Assembly (NCBI GenBank): GCA_006226495.1
Contig: SBGU01000056.1
Location: 147,294 to 211,293, forward strand
Length of the DNA stretch: 64,000 nucleotides
Source: Alphaproteobacteria bacterium
GTDB taxonomy: Bacteria > Pseudomonadota > Alphaproteobacteria > Sphingomonadales > Kordiimonadaceae
Reading direction: 5' to 3'
Shown: positions 26,262 to 34,971 of the stretch, piece by piece
Numbering within the stretch: the stretch's first letter is position 1
Layout of the letters: the number at the start of each line of letters is the position of its first letter
Notes under the pieces: generated by a model
What the model was told of the DNA's origin: nothing
The model's database searches: none
The model's input: only the letters and a program-made list of their open reading frames with translations
Program-made: the position numbers and the translations under genes

Positions 26262-28700
26262 CTATTCGTGATAGAGCACCGACGCGGGCCTGAGGCGCAG
26301 GATGCGCCGGATATGACCGACGAGCAGGCCGGCGGCAATCAGGACCACCAGCACCACGGCAAGGCCGTAGAGGGCAAGCGGCAGGGGCGCCTGTTCGCGC
26401 ATCCGGGTCAGCCATTCCTGCATCAACAGCCACACAGGTACCAGCGACACCAGGCCGCCCGCCAGCACAGGCAACAGCATTTTCACCAGGAACAGGCGGG
26501 CAATGTCGCGCCCGCCAGCGCCCAGCACGCGCCTGAGCGCCAGTTCGCGCCGCCGGGTGGTCGCCCAGTGGCTGGCCATGCCATAGAGGCCGGCGAGGCA
26601 CAAGACCGCGCAGCAGGCGGAGACAAATCCAATGGCCTTGGCCATATTGACATTGTTCTTCTGGGTGCCGGCCACCCGTTCGCGCAGCCATTCAAGGGTC
26701 AGTTCGTCGTCCGGGAAGCTGGCGTGCCAGGCTGCGGAAATGGCGTCGGTTACCGGTTGCTGATCCCCATCGACGATGATCAGCATGTCCTGTACCGCCT
26801 GGTTGTCGAAGCTGGCCAGATAATAGACCATGGGTTCGTCGACACTGTAGGACGTGTCGGTCACATTTTCGGTGACCGCAACAATGCGGTAGCTGAAGCC
26901 AGGCGTGTCGCCTTCGACTTCCTTGCCATCTTCAGGCCTGTTGTCCGCGAAAAGCAGTTGGCCGAGCGCGGCTTCGGGGCTGGCGAACCCGAAAGCCTTG
27001 AGGCTGGAGCGCGGCAGCGCCACGATGGCCGTGCGCTCGTGCCAGTCGCTGTCGTCCAGCCGGGCGACAACCTTGATGTCAAGCGCATCGATATAGTCCG
27101 GCCCCACAGGACGCATCCAGACCGGCTGGGTCAGCGGCATGTCGGTGGTGCGCAGGCTGGACATCCACACCCCGTTCGGGAAAGGGGAATGGCCGCTGGC
27201 GCTGGCGCGCGCCACCCCGGGGATCGCTTTTACCTGCTCGAGAAAACTGCCCTGGAACAGGGCCAGCCGTTCGCGGGCCGGCGCGGTCACCATCAGCACG
27301 CCATCCATGCGAAAGCCCCGGTCGCGGGTGACATAATCATGCACCTGATACAGGATTTGCGCGGCACCGATGATCGTACCAACCACCGCCATGGCCTGCA
27401 TCGCCACCAGCACCTGCCGGAACAGGTTGCGGCTGGAAACAATGCTGTTCTGGGTGCCGTGCAACAGGTCCTGCGGTTTCAGCCGGGCCGCGCGTGCGGC
27501 CAGGAAGAACGCGCCCAAAAGCCCGATGCAGGCGGCGACAAGAAGCCCCCACAACAACAGCGGCAGGCGTTCCGGCACCAGCACCGGGATCGGGACGCCA
27601 CCAAGGTCGGACGCCACCGACTGCAGGTCCGATGCCAGCAGGATACCAAGGCCGTAAGCCAGCGCGACAAGCATGATGCTTTCAAACAGGAAGGCCCCCG
27701 CCAGATGCAGACGCCCGGCCCCGAGGATGCGGCGCACCGCCACCTCGCGCAGGCGCAACAGGTTCAACGCCGTAAAAAGGCTGATCGAATTCATGCAGGC
27801 GGCCAGCAGCAACACACCAGCGAGGATGAGCAGGGACAGCAACAGGGTGCCGTCTGCTTTCGGGCGCTGGGCATTGGCACTTTTCGAGAAAAAGCGGGCA
27901 CCGAGCACGGGCTCGATCCCGATATCGAAGCTGGAACCGGTCATGAAACCCGGTGGCAGGGAGGCGGTCATGACCTTGTTGAAACGTTCGGCAAAACTGT
28001 CGCTGTAGGCGCCCGGTGCCAGCCGCACAAAAATGAAGACAGAACCAAAGGCATTGCCGTCGTCCGTTGCCGCCATGATCCCCTCGTCCCAGGGGACCAG
28101 CGCGTCAATTTCCAACTGCGAATTCAGCGGCGTGTTCTCGATCACCGCGCCCACGCGATAGCTGTAGGTCTTGTCGCCAAACGCCAGGTCGAGTGTACGC
28201 CTCAGCGCATCACCCGCAAACAGGCGTTCCGCCTGCCGCCGGGTCAGCACAATGCTGCGCGGGTCCCTGAGGGCGGCAGCCACATTGCCGGCCAGCAAGG
28301 GGTGTGGCGCCAATTCGGCAAAACTGGGGTCGGTGAACTGGACCTCAAGGCTGAAGCTGTTGCCGTCCACCATCGCGGTCGCGGTCATATCCTTCAGGCG
28401 CAGGGTCTCTTCGACCTCGCTGAAGTTGGGCTGAATGCGTGGTGCCAGTTCGCCATGCACCCGCGCCCAGCGCCCGAACATGCTGGGCTGGCCGTTGATA
28501 TACATCTGTTCATTCAGCCGGTACAGCCGCTCCACATTCGGCATCCAGGAATCGGACCGCATGGTGTCGTAGCTGTAGAAAAGCGCGATCGTGGCGACGG
28601 CAAAAGCCACGGCAAGGCCGGCAAGCGCAATGAAAACACCAATGAAATGACGGCGCCACAGCCTGAGCGACGCACGGAAAAAACTGAAATAATGCCCCAT
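26262..28700 (-). CDS. FtsX-type ABC permease, paralogue B
   Basis: This encodes 812 residues. It starts MGHYFSFFRASLRLWRRHFIGV and ends HIRRILRLRPASVLYHE, mirroring paralogue A. It has two MacB_PCD-like external domains and about eight membrane helices. The internal LQSVASDLGGVPIPV and LRRVLGAG segments are also shared with A. The stop is 2 bp from the stop of the oxidoreductase on the other strand. A and B were probably produced by duplication before the oxidoreductase gene was inserted between them, or by its inversion. No ATPase is visible nearby, so the partner must be encoded elsewhere. A GGGGGG site precedes the ATG. Confidence 0.88.
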   Translation of the reverse strand: MGHYFSFFRASLRLWRRHFIGVFIALAGLAVAFAVATIALFYSYDTMRSDSWMPNVERLYRLNEQMYINGQPSMFGRWARVHGELAPRIQPNFSEVEETLRLKDMTATAMVDGNSFSLEVQFTDPSFAELAPHPLLAGNVAAALRDPRSIVLTRRQAERLFAGDALRRTLDLAFGDKTYSYRVGAVIENTPLNSQLEIDALVPWDEGIMAATDDGNAFGSVFIFVRLAPGAYSDSFAERFNKVMTASLPPGFMTGSSFDIGIEPVLGARFFSKSANAQRPKADGTLLLSLLILAGVLLLAACMNSISLFTALNLLRLREVAVRRILGAGRLHLAGAFLFESIMLVALAYGLGILLASDLQSVASDLGGVPIPVLVPERLPLLLWGLLVAACIGLLGAFFLAARAARLKPQDLLHGTQNSIVSSRNLFRQVLVAMQAMAVVGTIIGAAQILYQVHDYVTRDRGFRMDGVLMVTAPARERLALFQGSFLEQVKAIPGVARASASGHSPFPNGVWMSSLRTTDMPLTQPVWMRPVGPDYIDALDIKVVARLDDSDWHERTAIVALPRSSLKAFGFASPEAALGQLLFADNRPEDGKEVEGDTPGFSYRIVAVTENVTDTSYSVDEPMVYYLASFDNQAVQDMLIIVDGDQQPVTDAISAAWHASFPDDELTLEWLRERVAGTQKNNVNMAKAIGFVSACCAVLCLAGLYGMASHWATTRRRELALRRVLGAGGRDIARLFLVKMLLPVLAGGLVSLVPVWLLMQEWLTRMREQAPLPLALYGLAVVLVVLIAAGLLVGHIRRILRLRPASVLYHE

Positions 28701-28888
28701 ATATCCCCCCGGAAATGGTGCATTCCATGATCACCATCCCTGCAGCCATGGCAAGCATGAAATGCAGCCATAGGTGATGGTGCCGTTTACCGGCGCGGAA
28801 ATCCTTGAATCCTTGCCCGTGTGCCCCCATGTCAAATTTATACGAGGCTGCGCAAAAGCGGCCCGGCAGCGAGGAAAAGGAGGAAGCC

Positions 28889-29098
28889 ATGCGTCTTCTG
28901 CTGGCACTTATCGTACCACCCCTGGTCTTTTTCACCATATGGCGCCCGTTCCAGGGCCTGTTCTGCCTGTTCCTGTGGGCCACCATCATCGGCTGGCCGG
29001 TTGCGGCAATCTGGGCCGTTTATGCCCTGAGCCAGTACCGGAACGACGAAATGCGGCGCGAGTTCGATGACGACCGCCGCTATGGCCGCTATTACTGA
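28889..29098 (+). CDS. Pmp3/YqaE-family small membrane protein
   Basis: This encodes 69 residues from the ATG at 28889, preceded by AAGGAGG; the longer upstream frame is not supported. Two membrane helices (LLLALIVPPLVFFTIWRPF and LFCLFLWATIIGWPVAAIWAVYAL) match the Pmp3/UPF0057 family, known for stress-responsive membrane roles. The C terminus is charged and ends with tyrosines. The GlsB-type gene begins 17 bp downstream, so the two are likely cotranscribed. Confidence 0.85.
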   Translation: MRLLLALIVPPLVFFTIWRPFQGLFCLFLWATIIGWPVAAIWAVYALSQYRNDEMRREFDDDRRYGRYY

Positions 29099-29115
29099 GA
29101 CGGGGGAGAAAAACA

Positions 29116-29367
29116 ATGCTCTGGACAATTCTTGTCGGTGCGCTGGTCGGATGGCTGGCGGGCCAGATCGTCCGTGGCCGTGGTTACGGCATTTTCGGCA
29201 ATATCCTGATCGGCCTGGTTGGCGGCCTGATCGGCGGTTTCCTGTTCGGGCTGCTGGGCCTGGGGCCCACGGGCCTGATCGGCGACCTGATTGCCGGCAC
29301 CGTGGGGGCCGTGCTTCTGGTGCTGTTCCTGTTTGGGGCCGGGCCGCGCCGTTTCCGGCGCTACTGA
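29116..29367 (+). CDS. GlsB/YeaQ/YmgE-family stress membrane protein
   Basis: This encodes 83 residues with glycine-rich membrane helices (LWTILVGALVGWLAGQIVRG; FGNILIGLVGGLIGGFLFGLLGL; AGTVGAVLLVLFLF). It matches the transglycosylase-associated/YeaQ family of small stress-induced membrane proteins. It follows the Pmp3-like gene by 17 bp and ends 4 bp from the convergent DadA-like gene. Biochemical function in this family is not established. Confidence 0.9.
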   Translation: MLWTILVGALVGWLAGQIVRGRGYGIFGNILIGLVGGLIGGFLFGLLGLGPTGLIGDLIAGTVGAVLLVLFLFGAGPRRFRRY

Positions 29368-29370
29368 ACC

Positions 29371-30492
29371 TCAGGCAAAACGCGCGGGGTCATAGATCGC
29401 GGACTTGACCCCGTGGGCGACCAGTTCGGCGGGCAGCGGCTCGCCGAGAATGAGGCTCGCGGCCAAAAGCGACCAGGCCGGCGAGGTCTGGATGCCGTAA
29501 CCGCCCTGGCCCACATTCCAGAAAAAGGCCGGCTGGTCTGGCGCGAAGCCGATCACCGGCGCCCGGTCCGGCGCGAAGGTGCGCAGACCCGCCCACTTGC
29601 TGTCCAGCCGGTCAACGGTAGCGCCGCTTGTGCGTTCAAAATGGTCGACCGCGATGGCGATATCTTCCATTTCGGGCTGCGCGTCTGTGGGCGCGCTGGG
29701 TGTTTCGTCGGCCGGCGAGATCAGGTATCCCTCGCCTTCCGGCTTGAAATAGAAAGCTTCGCCGACATCGATGACCACAGGACCATGCCGGTCGAACGGC
29801 AGGCCTTTGGGATTGGGTATCGTAACGATCGTGCGGCGGAGCGGCTGCAGCCCCACAGGGCGCACCCCGGCGCGCACGGCGATATCGTCCCCCCAGGCAC
29901 CGGCACAGTTGATCAGCACCCGGGCGGTCAGGTCCCCGGTGCGGGTTTTGACGTGCCAGATGCCGTCTTCATGGCGGGCGGATTCGATACCGGCTTCCAG
30001 CAGCACTTTGGCGCCATGCGCCTTCGCCGCTTTCAGGTAGCCCTGATGCAGGGCCGCGACATCCAGGTTCGAACAATCGGGATCGTCGATGCCGCCCGCG
30101 ATTTCCGTGCCCAGGAGATAAGGCGCACGCGCACGCACGACATCGGCCGGCAGTTCCTTCACCGCCGGCAACGCCTTCATGTCTTCAAGCGCGGCATCAG
30201 CCTCGGCCCGCTGGTCGGGCCGGAAAATATGGATGGCCCCCAACGGGCCCTGCAGCGGCACTTCGGTAAAGCCCGCAGGCGGCGCCCTGAAAAAAGCCTT
30301 GGACGCGGTGGTCAGCGGCTGCAGCTTCGGCCCGCCATAGGTTTCGGCATAGAAGGCCGCCGAACGCCCGGTTGTGTGGTAACCTGCCTGCGCCTCCATA
30401 TCGAGGATGACGACCTGCCCCTTCGGCGCCAGCCGGTAAGCAAGCCCGGCGCCGGCGATGCCGGCCCCCACGATCAGAAATTCCGCGTCCAT
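29371..30492 (-). CDS. FAD-dependent oxidoreductase (DadA/glycine oxidase-like)
   Basis: This encodes 373 residues. The N-terminal dinucleotide-binding loop is FLIVGAGIAGAGLAYRL, followed by an acidic residue (ILDME) and HTTGRSAA. GPVVIDVGEAFYFKPEGEGYLISPADE and a C-terminal GFAPDQPAFFWNVGQGGYGIQTSPAWSLLAA complete a DAO fold. The family oxidises amino acids or related amines. The substrate is not clear. The gene is divergent from the IMPase gene, with 109 bp between them. Confidence 0.88.
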   Translation of the reverse strand: MDAEFLIVGAGIAGAGLAYRLAPKGQVVILDMEAQAGYHTTGRSAAFYAETYGGPKLQPLTTASKAFFRAPPAGFTEVPLQGPLGAIHIFRPDQRAEADAALEDMKALPAVKELPADVVRARAPYLLGTEIAGGIDDPDCSNLDVAALHQGYLKAAKAHGAKVLLEAGIESARHEDGIWHVKTRTGDLTARVLINCAGAWGDDIAVRAGVRPVGLQPLRRTIVTIPNPKGLPFDRHGPVVIDVGEAFYFKPEGEGYLISPADETPSAPTDAQPEMEDIAIAVDHFERTSGATVDRLDSKWAGLRTFAPDRAPVIGFAPDQPAFFWNVGQGGYGIQTSPAWSLLAASLILGEPLPAELVAHGVKSAIYDPARFA

Positions 30493-30601
30493 AATGATAC
30501 TTCTCGTTGCCGAAGACCGGCAATTTGTGGTCTAAAGTGCGGGCTTTTACAAGCCGTCCGAACAAATATCCTATCACTCTAGGTAAGATGAGGAAGCGCC
30601 C

Positions 30602-31396
30602 GTGTCCACCCCGCTGAGCCCCGAGCAAATTACCGAACTCACCCGCTTTGCCTGTCGGCTTGCCGATGCCGCAGCCGAGGTGACCCTGGGCTATTTCAAG
30701 AAGCCGGTGAATGTGATCGACAAGGCCGACGGCGCCCGTTTCGACCCGGTGACCGCCGCCGACCGCGGCGCCGAGGAGGCGATTCGCGCCCTCATCGAGG
30801 CCGAATACCCGGACCATGCCATTTTTGGCGAGGAGTTTGGCCGCAAACAGACCGGCAGCCCGTTCGAATGGATTCTGGACCCGGTGGACGGCACCCGCGC
30901 CTTCATCTCGGGCCTGCCGGTGTGGGGTACCCTGATCGCGCTTTACCATGAAGGTGAACCGCTGATCGGTGTCATCGACCAGCCCTACCTGCGCGAACGT
31001 TACCTGGGCTGGCCCGGCGGCGCCACATTGAACGGCGAACCGATCCGCACCCGCGCCTGTGCAGATGTTGCATCTGCAACAATTTCCACGACCGACCCGG
31101 CACTGTTCAACGCCGCCGAACGTCCCAAATTCGACGCGCTGCTGGCCGAAAGCCGCCTGGTGCGGTACGGCCTGGATTGTTACGCCTATGCCGTCATGTC
31201 GGCCGGCCATATGGATGTGGTGCTGGAAGCCGGACTGAAACCCTATGACATGGCGGCGCTGATCCCGGTGATCCGCGGTGCGGGCGGCGTGGCCACCGCC
31301 TGGAGCGGCAAGGCACCGGGCAGTTGCGAACGCGGCAGCCTGCTGGCAGTGGGCGACCCGGCGCTGTTCAGCGCCGTGCAGTCATTTCTCGCCTGA
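30602..31396 (+). CDS. hisN: Inositol-monophosphatase-family phosphatase, likely histidinol-phosphatase
   Basis: This encodes 264 residues starting at GTG 30602 behind AGGAAG. The IMPase motifs are present: GEEFG, DPVDGTRAFISGLPVWG and KPYDMAALIPVIRGAGG. The RAFISG/WGTLIAL version resembles HisN-type histidinol-phosphatases, which complete histidine synthesis. No other his genes are here, so another phosphatase role is possible. Bases 31066-31081 inside the gene form a 16-bp palindrome found elsewhere in the window, and codons there (GCA GTT TCT ACA) differ from the GC-ending ones around them. The 3' end overlaps the convergent hydrolase gene by 15 bp. Confidence 0.82.
   Translation: MSTPLSPEQITELTRFACRLADAAAEVTLGYFKKPVNVIDKADGARFDPVTAADRGAEEAIRALIEAEYPDHAIFGEEFGRKQTGSPFEWILDPVDGTRAFISGLPVWGTLIALYHEGEPLIGVIDQPYLRERYLGWPGGATLNGEPIRTRACADVASATISTTDPALFNAAERPKFDALLAESRLVRYGLDCYAYAVMSAGHMDVVLEAGLKPYDMAALIPVIRGAGGVATAWSGKAPGSCERGSLLAVGDPALFSAVQSFLA
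31066..31081. repeat. 16-bp palindrome TGTTGCATCTGCAACA, copy in hisN
   Basis: This is an exact copy of the two sites at 50601 and 50643, within coding sequence. The seven-base arms are perfect. It coincides with unusual codons for this gene, so the DNA sequence itself may be constrained. Confidence 0.7.
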
Positions 31397-32428
31397 CAGA
31401 ACGGCCGTCGCCGCCGGCGCAGGCAGTGCCTCTTCCGCAAATACCGGTCGGTGTTCCAGGTCCATGAAGGTGGCAATCGCATCCCAGACCTGGGCGCGCA
31501 TGGCGTCTGTTTCCTTCAGGATTTCGTGCATCGACCCCTTGATGACCACCAGCCGGCCATGGGGCAGACGGTTCGCAAAGGCCGTTTGCGCCTTGTTGTC
31601 GACGATCTTGTCCTCTTCGGCCTGCAACATCAGGAGCGGTGTCTCGATCGCCTCGGCGAACCCCGGCGCATTCAGCTTGTCGCACGACACAAGCGCTTCC
31701 CACAGCCATTTGTAGGTAGCGCCGCCAACGGCCAACCGCTTGTCCTTGTTCTGGATGAAAAAATCCTCGTCGCAGAAACGTTCGTCATCGTGGGTCAGCT
31801 TCTTGCGCCAGCCCCAGCGGCCTTCCTTGAAGGCGGTATGACCGGGAATATAGGCCGCGCCTAGCCCGAGGCGCCGCATCAGCCATGGCAGGCCATAGGC
31901 AACGGCGTTCGGCAGGCCGCCCGTGAAGATGCGGACCATGGGCGCCACGGTGATGGCGGCATCGGCATAGCCCGGATGGTCATGCAGGAAGCGGAGGATC
32001 ACATGGCTGCCCGCTGAATGACCCATCAGGATGAAAGGCCGGGGCATCTTGTTCACCAGCTTCAGGTCGAAGAAGCTTTTGACATCCGTCAGGTGCGTAT
32101 CAAACGATTGCACATAATGTTTGTCCCGGTTGGGGTGCGGGCGGAAGGACATGCCCTGGCCACGCAGATCCATGGCCGCACAGGCAAACCCGAGCGCATT
32201 GAAGACATGCACATCTTCAAGGAACTTTTCGATGAATTCGGTGCGGCCGGGCAGGAAGATCACTGTGCCCTTGGGTTCCAGAACCTTGCTGGCCGGAAAG
32301 CGCGCGAACCTGAGCTGTTCGCCGTCTTCGGCCTTGAAATAGTTGAAAACCGCGTCTTCGGGGGCCGTCCGCCTTTGCGCCTTTGCCTGTTGAAGCAATG
32401 CCGCGCCTGGCAGCTTACTATCGGTCAC
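31382..32428 (-). CDS. Alpha/beta hydrolase (lysophospholipase-like)
   Basis: This encodes 348 residues. The nucleophile elbow GHSAGSHV, the FLPGRTEFIEKF oxyanion region and MDLRGQGMS fit the lysophospholipase/monoglyceride-lipase group (Hydrolase_4). Likely Asp (QAEEDKIVDN) and His (GSMHEIL) triad partners are visible. It should cleave acyl esters, but the substrate is unknown. No signal peptide is apparent. It lies just outside the pilus genes and ends overlapping hisN, so a direct link to either is not supported. Confidence 0.88.
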   Translation of the reverse strand: MTDSKLPGAALLQQAKAQRRTAPEDAVFNYFKAEDGEQLRFARFPASKVLEPKGTVIFLPGRTEFIEKFLEDVHVFNALGFACAAMDLRGQGMSFRPHPNRDKHYVQSFDTHLTDVKSFFDLKLVNKMPRPFILMGHSAGSHVILRFLHDHPGYADAAITVAPMVRIFTGGLPNAVAYGLPWLMRRLGLGAAYIPGHTAFKEGRWGWRKKLTHDDERFCDEDFFIQNKDKRLAVGGATYKWLWEALVSCDKLNAPGFAEAIETPLLMLQAEEDKIVDNKAQTAFANRLPHGRLVVIKGSMHEILKETDAMRAQVWDAIATFMDLEHRPVFAEEALPAPAATAVLSGEK

Positions 32429-32462
32429 GCCATACCCTCCCTGCCTGTCTTGACCCTTTATA

Positions 32463-32921
32463 TCAGGTCTTCGGAATTTCTTCCGTTATGAATCCTTTCG
32501 ACTCCCCTCTTAAACGGATGCCATCTGAGTCCGTGCCTGGCAAGAGCTGATTGATCGGCAGGATGGGCGTATAGGTATATTCGACCTCAACCGTAACAAG
32601 TTTTGTCTGGTCTTCGGGGTCCACGGGCGCGGTTACGATGATCGCAATCAGGTTCTCAGGGTCGAGACCAAGCAGGTTGTCGCGCGCTTTGGTCTGCACC
32701 TGGTCTACTGTTGCGTCGTAATGTACAAGCGCATAGCGAGTGGCTTCTTCCGCCGCGTGAATTATGACACCCTGGGTGTAGGCAATGCGGGCGACCTCGG
32801 CCAGCAGCACCACAGACCCCAGGTAAATCGGAAATGTCAGCGCAAATTCGACCGCCGTGGCGCCGCCTTCTTCACGCCGGACGCGGCCAAAAAGCCGTTT
32901 TATGGCCCGAAGTGCGCTCAA
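32463..32921 (-). CDS. TadE-like pilus assembly protein (leftward set)
   Basis: This encodes 152 residues. The N-terminal motif EEGGATAVEFALTFPIYLGSVVLLAEVARIA is the TadE signature: charged lead, then a membrane anchor. The rest is extracytoplasmic. TadE-type pseudopilins are minor components needed for Tad pilus assembly. The gene overlaps the preceding TadE-like gene by 4 bp and is third in the leftward set. Confidence 0.85.
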   Translation of the reverse strand: MSALRAIKRLFGRVRREEGGATAVEFALTFPIYLGSVVLLAEVARIAYTQGVIIHAAEEATRYALVHYDATVDQVQTKARDNLLGLDPENLIAIIVTAPVDPEDQTKLVTVEVEYTYTPILPINQLLPGTDSDGIRLRGESKGFITEEIPKT

Positions 32922-33394
32922 TTGAGTCGCACCACGGTGCGTTCCGACAGGTTCAATCCGTCCGAGAGCCCCGGATACGGGAACATCAGATTATAGGTTT
33001 CGGCGATTTTGATCTCGAGATAGGCGCCGCGCAGGCTGCCATCGTCGCAGGTCAGGTCCTCGCCGCCGGTGCCGGTGCAATTGATGGTGCTGCCGTCCGG
33101 GCAGGCGCAGAACAGGATAGCCGAAACCTGGCGGCCCGAACCTTCCTGTTCGGTCGGCGCCGCCGTGTTGACGGCACTGATGATGGCCGAAAAATCACCA
33201 TCCACCGGCTTGCGCACCAGGGCATATTGCATGCCGGCCCGTGCCGCGTTGGCCAGTTGCAGGTTGCGGGCATAGGCCAGGCCGAAATCCAGCACCCCGA
33301 TGGCCATGAAGCAGATCAGCGTCATGATCATGGCGGTTTCCACGGTCACGGAGCCCTGCCTGTCGCCTGTCAGTTTCTTGAGAAGGGTCTTCAT
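32918..33394 (-). CDS. TadE-like pilus assembly protein, second
   Basis: About 158 residues from the ATG at 33392-33394, directly after the TadG stop with GGTGG upstream; a start at 33436 would overlap TadG by 38 bp and is less likely. It has the N-terminal DRQGSVTVETAMIMTLICFMAIGVLDFGLAYARNLQLANAARAGMQYALV anchor. Four cysteines (CACP, INC, LTCDD) suggest disulfides outside the cell. It belongs to the same minor-pilin set as its neighbours. Confidence 0.84.
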   Translation of the reverse strand: MKTLLKKLTGDRQGSVTVETAMIMTLICFMAIGVLDFGLAYARNLQLANAARAGMQYALVRKPVDGDFSAIISAVNTAAPTEQEGSGRQVSAILFCACPDGSTINCTGTGGEDLTCDDGSLRGAYLEIKIAETYNLMFPYPGLSDGLNLSERTVVRLN

Positions 33395-33398
33395 CTGC

Positions 33399-34673
33399 CT
33401 ATTCCACCAACTGGATACGGATCTGCGGGCTGACATCCATATTCAGGCTTTCGCAGATGCTGTCGTCATTGCCGACAATGCTGCTGCCGGTGAATTTCAC
33501 GGTGGCGCCAAAAATCTGCATGCAGGACGGATCGCTTTCCGCCCCGCCTGAAAACAGGATGTCGTTTGAGGGGAAATAAAGCACACCGTCGAACAGAAGG
33601 TCCGCGCCGCCCAGGAATTTCGCCAGCGAATCACGGTAGCTCGCCTTCGGGTCCTGATAGAACAGAATGCCTTCATAGGCACCGCTTGTCGGGGCCGTCA
33701 GGTCGGCGACCGAACCCCCGTTGATGACCACCGTGCCAACCGCGCCGGCCGTATCGCCGGTCAGGATGAAGGTGACGCCTTCGCCATAGAAACCGGCGCC
33801 CGAGTTGGCAACAAAATCGCCGCCATCGATCACATATGTACCCGGTTCAAAGGTTACGTTGCTGCCCTTGACCGTGATATCGCCGCAGTAGCGGCCCGGG
33901 GTCAGCACGGCATCATCATTTGCGGTGGTCTTGCCCGTGACATCGCATCCCGAAATCGGCGGGATATCCAGGCTTTCATAGGGGTCCACCGTCGGTTCGG
34001 CGAAGGTTTGCAGCGGGCTGTTGGTGGTCAGGGACGCCGAGCCTGACACTTCGATATCGCCCACGGCCATGGCCGGGTCTGCCGTCAGGCTTGCATGCCC
34101 GCCAACATAGATGGATTCGTCACTGGTGCTGTTGGATGCCACGCCACATTCGGCGATCACCTCGGCGGTGCCCGAAAATTCGAGCGCGCGGTCGGCGGTT
34201 TCATCAAGGGCGACGATACATTGGGTCCCGATTACCAGGGTGCCGGCCACGGCCCGTGCCCCCACCTTCACCGCAAAATCCTTGCCCGTGGCGCCATAGA
34301 AGGCGGACAGGAAATAGAGCACGGCCTGGCGGTTCACGACGACCTCCATGAAGCCGTTGCGGCCCGCATAGGCCCCGCTTGTGGGGGGTGACGAGAAGGA
34401 CAAAGTGTAGGTTTCGGTGTTCATGCCATATTTGCTGAGGAACGATTGCACCTGTGCCGACAGGGCATCATCGTCGAAATAATGGCTGGTGTGGACCGCC
34501 TCGATGGCGGCCATGTCCGTTAGGTTTTGCACGTCGCGACGATGCATGTACCAGGTGGTGACATCGAGGCCGAGCCCCGAGAATCCGAGAATCATGGGAA
34601 ACATGACGGCCGTAACCGCCAACATGCCTGCATCTTCGTCTCGAACGAGCCTTTTTATCAACGGGCCAATCAT
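33399..34673 (-). CDS. TadG-like pilus assembly protein
   Basis: This encodes 424 residues. An N-terminal anchor (MLAVTAVMFPMILGFSGLGLDVTTWYMHRRDVQNLTDMAAIEAVH) is followed by a long secreted domain of beta-rich, glycine/threonine-rich sequence. It is a TadG/Flp-type protein without a von Willebrand A domain, unlike the rightward TadG at 34972. It is first of the leftward TadG-TadE-TadE operon, and the next gene begins 5 bp from its stop. Divergent to the vWA-type TadG with a 300-bp shared promoter region. Confidence 0.86.
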   Translation of the reverse strand: MIGPLIKRLVRDEDAGMLAVTAVMFPMILGFSGLGLDVTTWYMHRRDVQNLTDMAAIEAVHTSHYFDDDALSAQVQSFLSKYGMNTETYTLSFSSPPTSGAYAGRNGFMEVVVNRQAVLYFLSAFYGATGKDFAVKVGARAVAGTLVIGTQCIVALDETADRALEFSGTAEVIAECGVASNSTSDESIYVGGHASLTADPAMAVGDIEVSGSASLTTNSPLQTFAEPTVDPYESLDIPPISGCDVTGKTTANDDAVLTPGRYCGDITVKGSNVTFEPGTYVIDGGDFVANSGAGFYGEGVTFILTGDTAGAVGTVVINGGSVADLTAPTSGAYEGILFYQDPKASYRDSLAKFLGGADLLFDGVLYFPSNDILFSGGAESDPSCMQIFGATVKFTGSSIVGNDDSICESLNMDVSPQIRIQLVE

Positions 34674-34971
34674 GGGCGACTCACCTGTTGCTGACCTTGT
34701 TTAATTTGCCTGAAACTTCAGTTTAGCGAAAATTCCTTACCCAGCCGTTCACGAATTCCCGGAATTTTAGGCAAAAATTCTACACGCACCCCGAGTATTG
34801 GGCTGCAATTTTTTCAACCGGATCAAGGATGTGACCTTCGCGGCCTGCCGCAGCAGGCCGCCGCTAAGCGCCTGTTTTAATTAAAACTGTCTGCGTTCCT
34901 TTACCGGATGCTGAGAACTGCTGTTGCATAATGGCCGGGTTCCAGAAACAGAAAATCAGGCGCGGAACAGA
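34674..34971. other. Divergent intergenic region between the two TadG genes
   Basis: About 298 bp. It holds a perfect 9-bp hairpin (GCGGCCTGC/GCAGGCCGC, 34840-34861) without a following T tract on either strand, and an AT palindrome TTTTAATTAAAA near 34875. Both TadG promoters must be here. I recognise no gene or regulator site. Confidence 0.6.

Noticed and set aside
31066..31081. parS identity for the repeated 16-mer
   Set aside because: It matches the canonical parS site TGTTTCACGTGAAACA at 12 of 16 positions, but the central CACGTG is not kept, so I call it parS-like at most.
34924..34971. Upstream TTG-initiated extension of the vWA TadG gene
   Set aside because: The added residues are not TadG-like and there is no good ribosome-binding site; the double ATG at 34972/34975 directly precedes the conserved leader.
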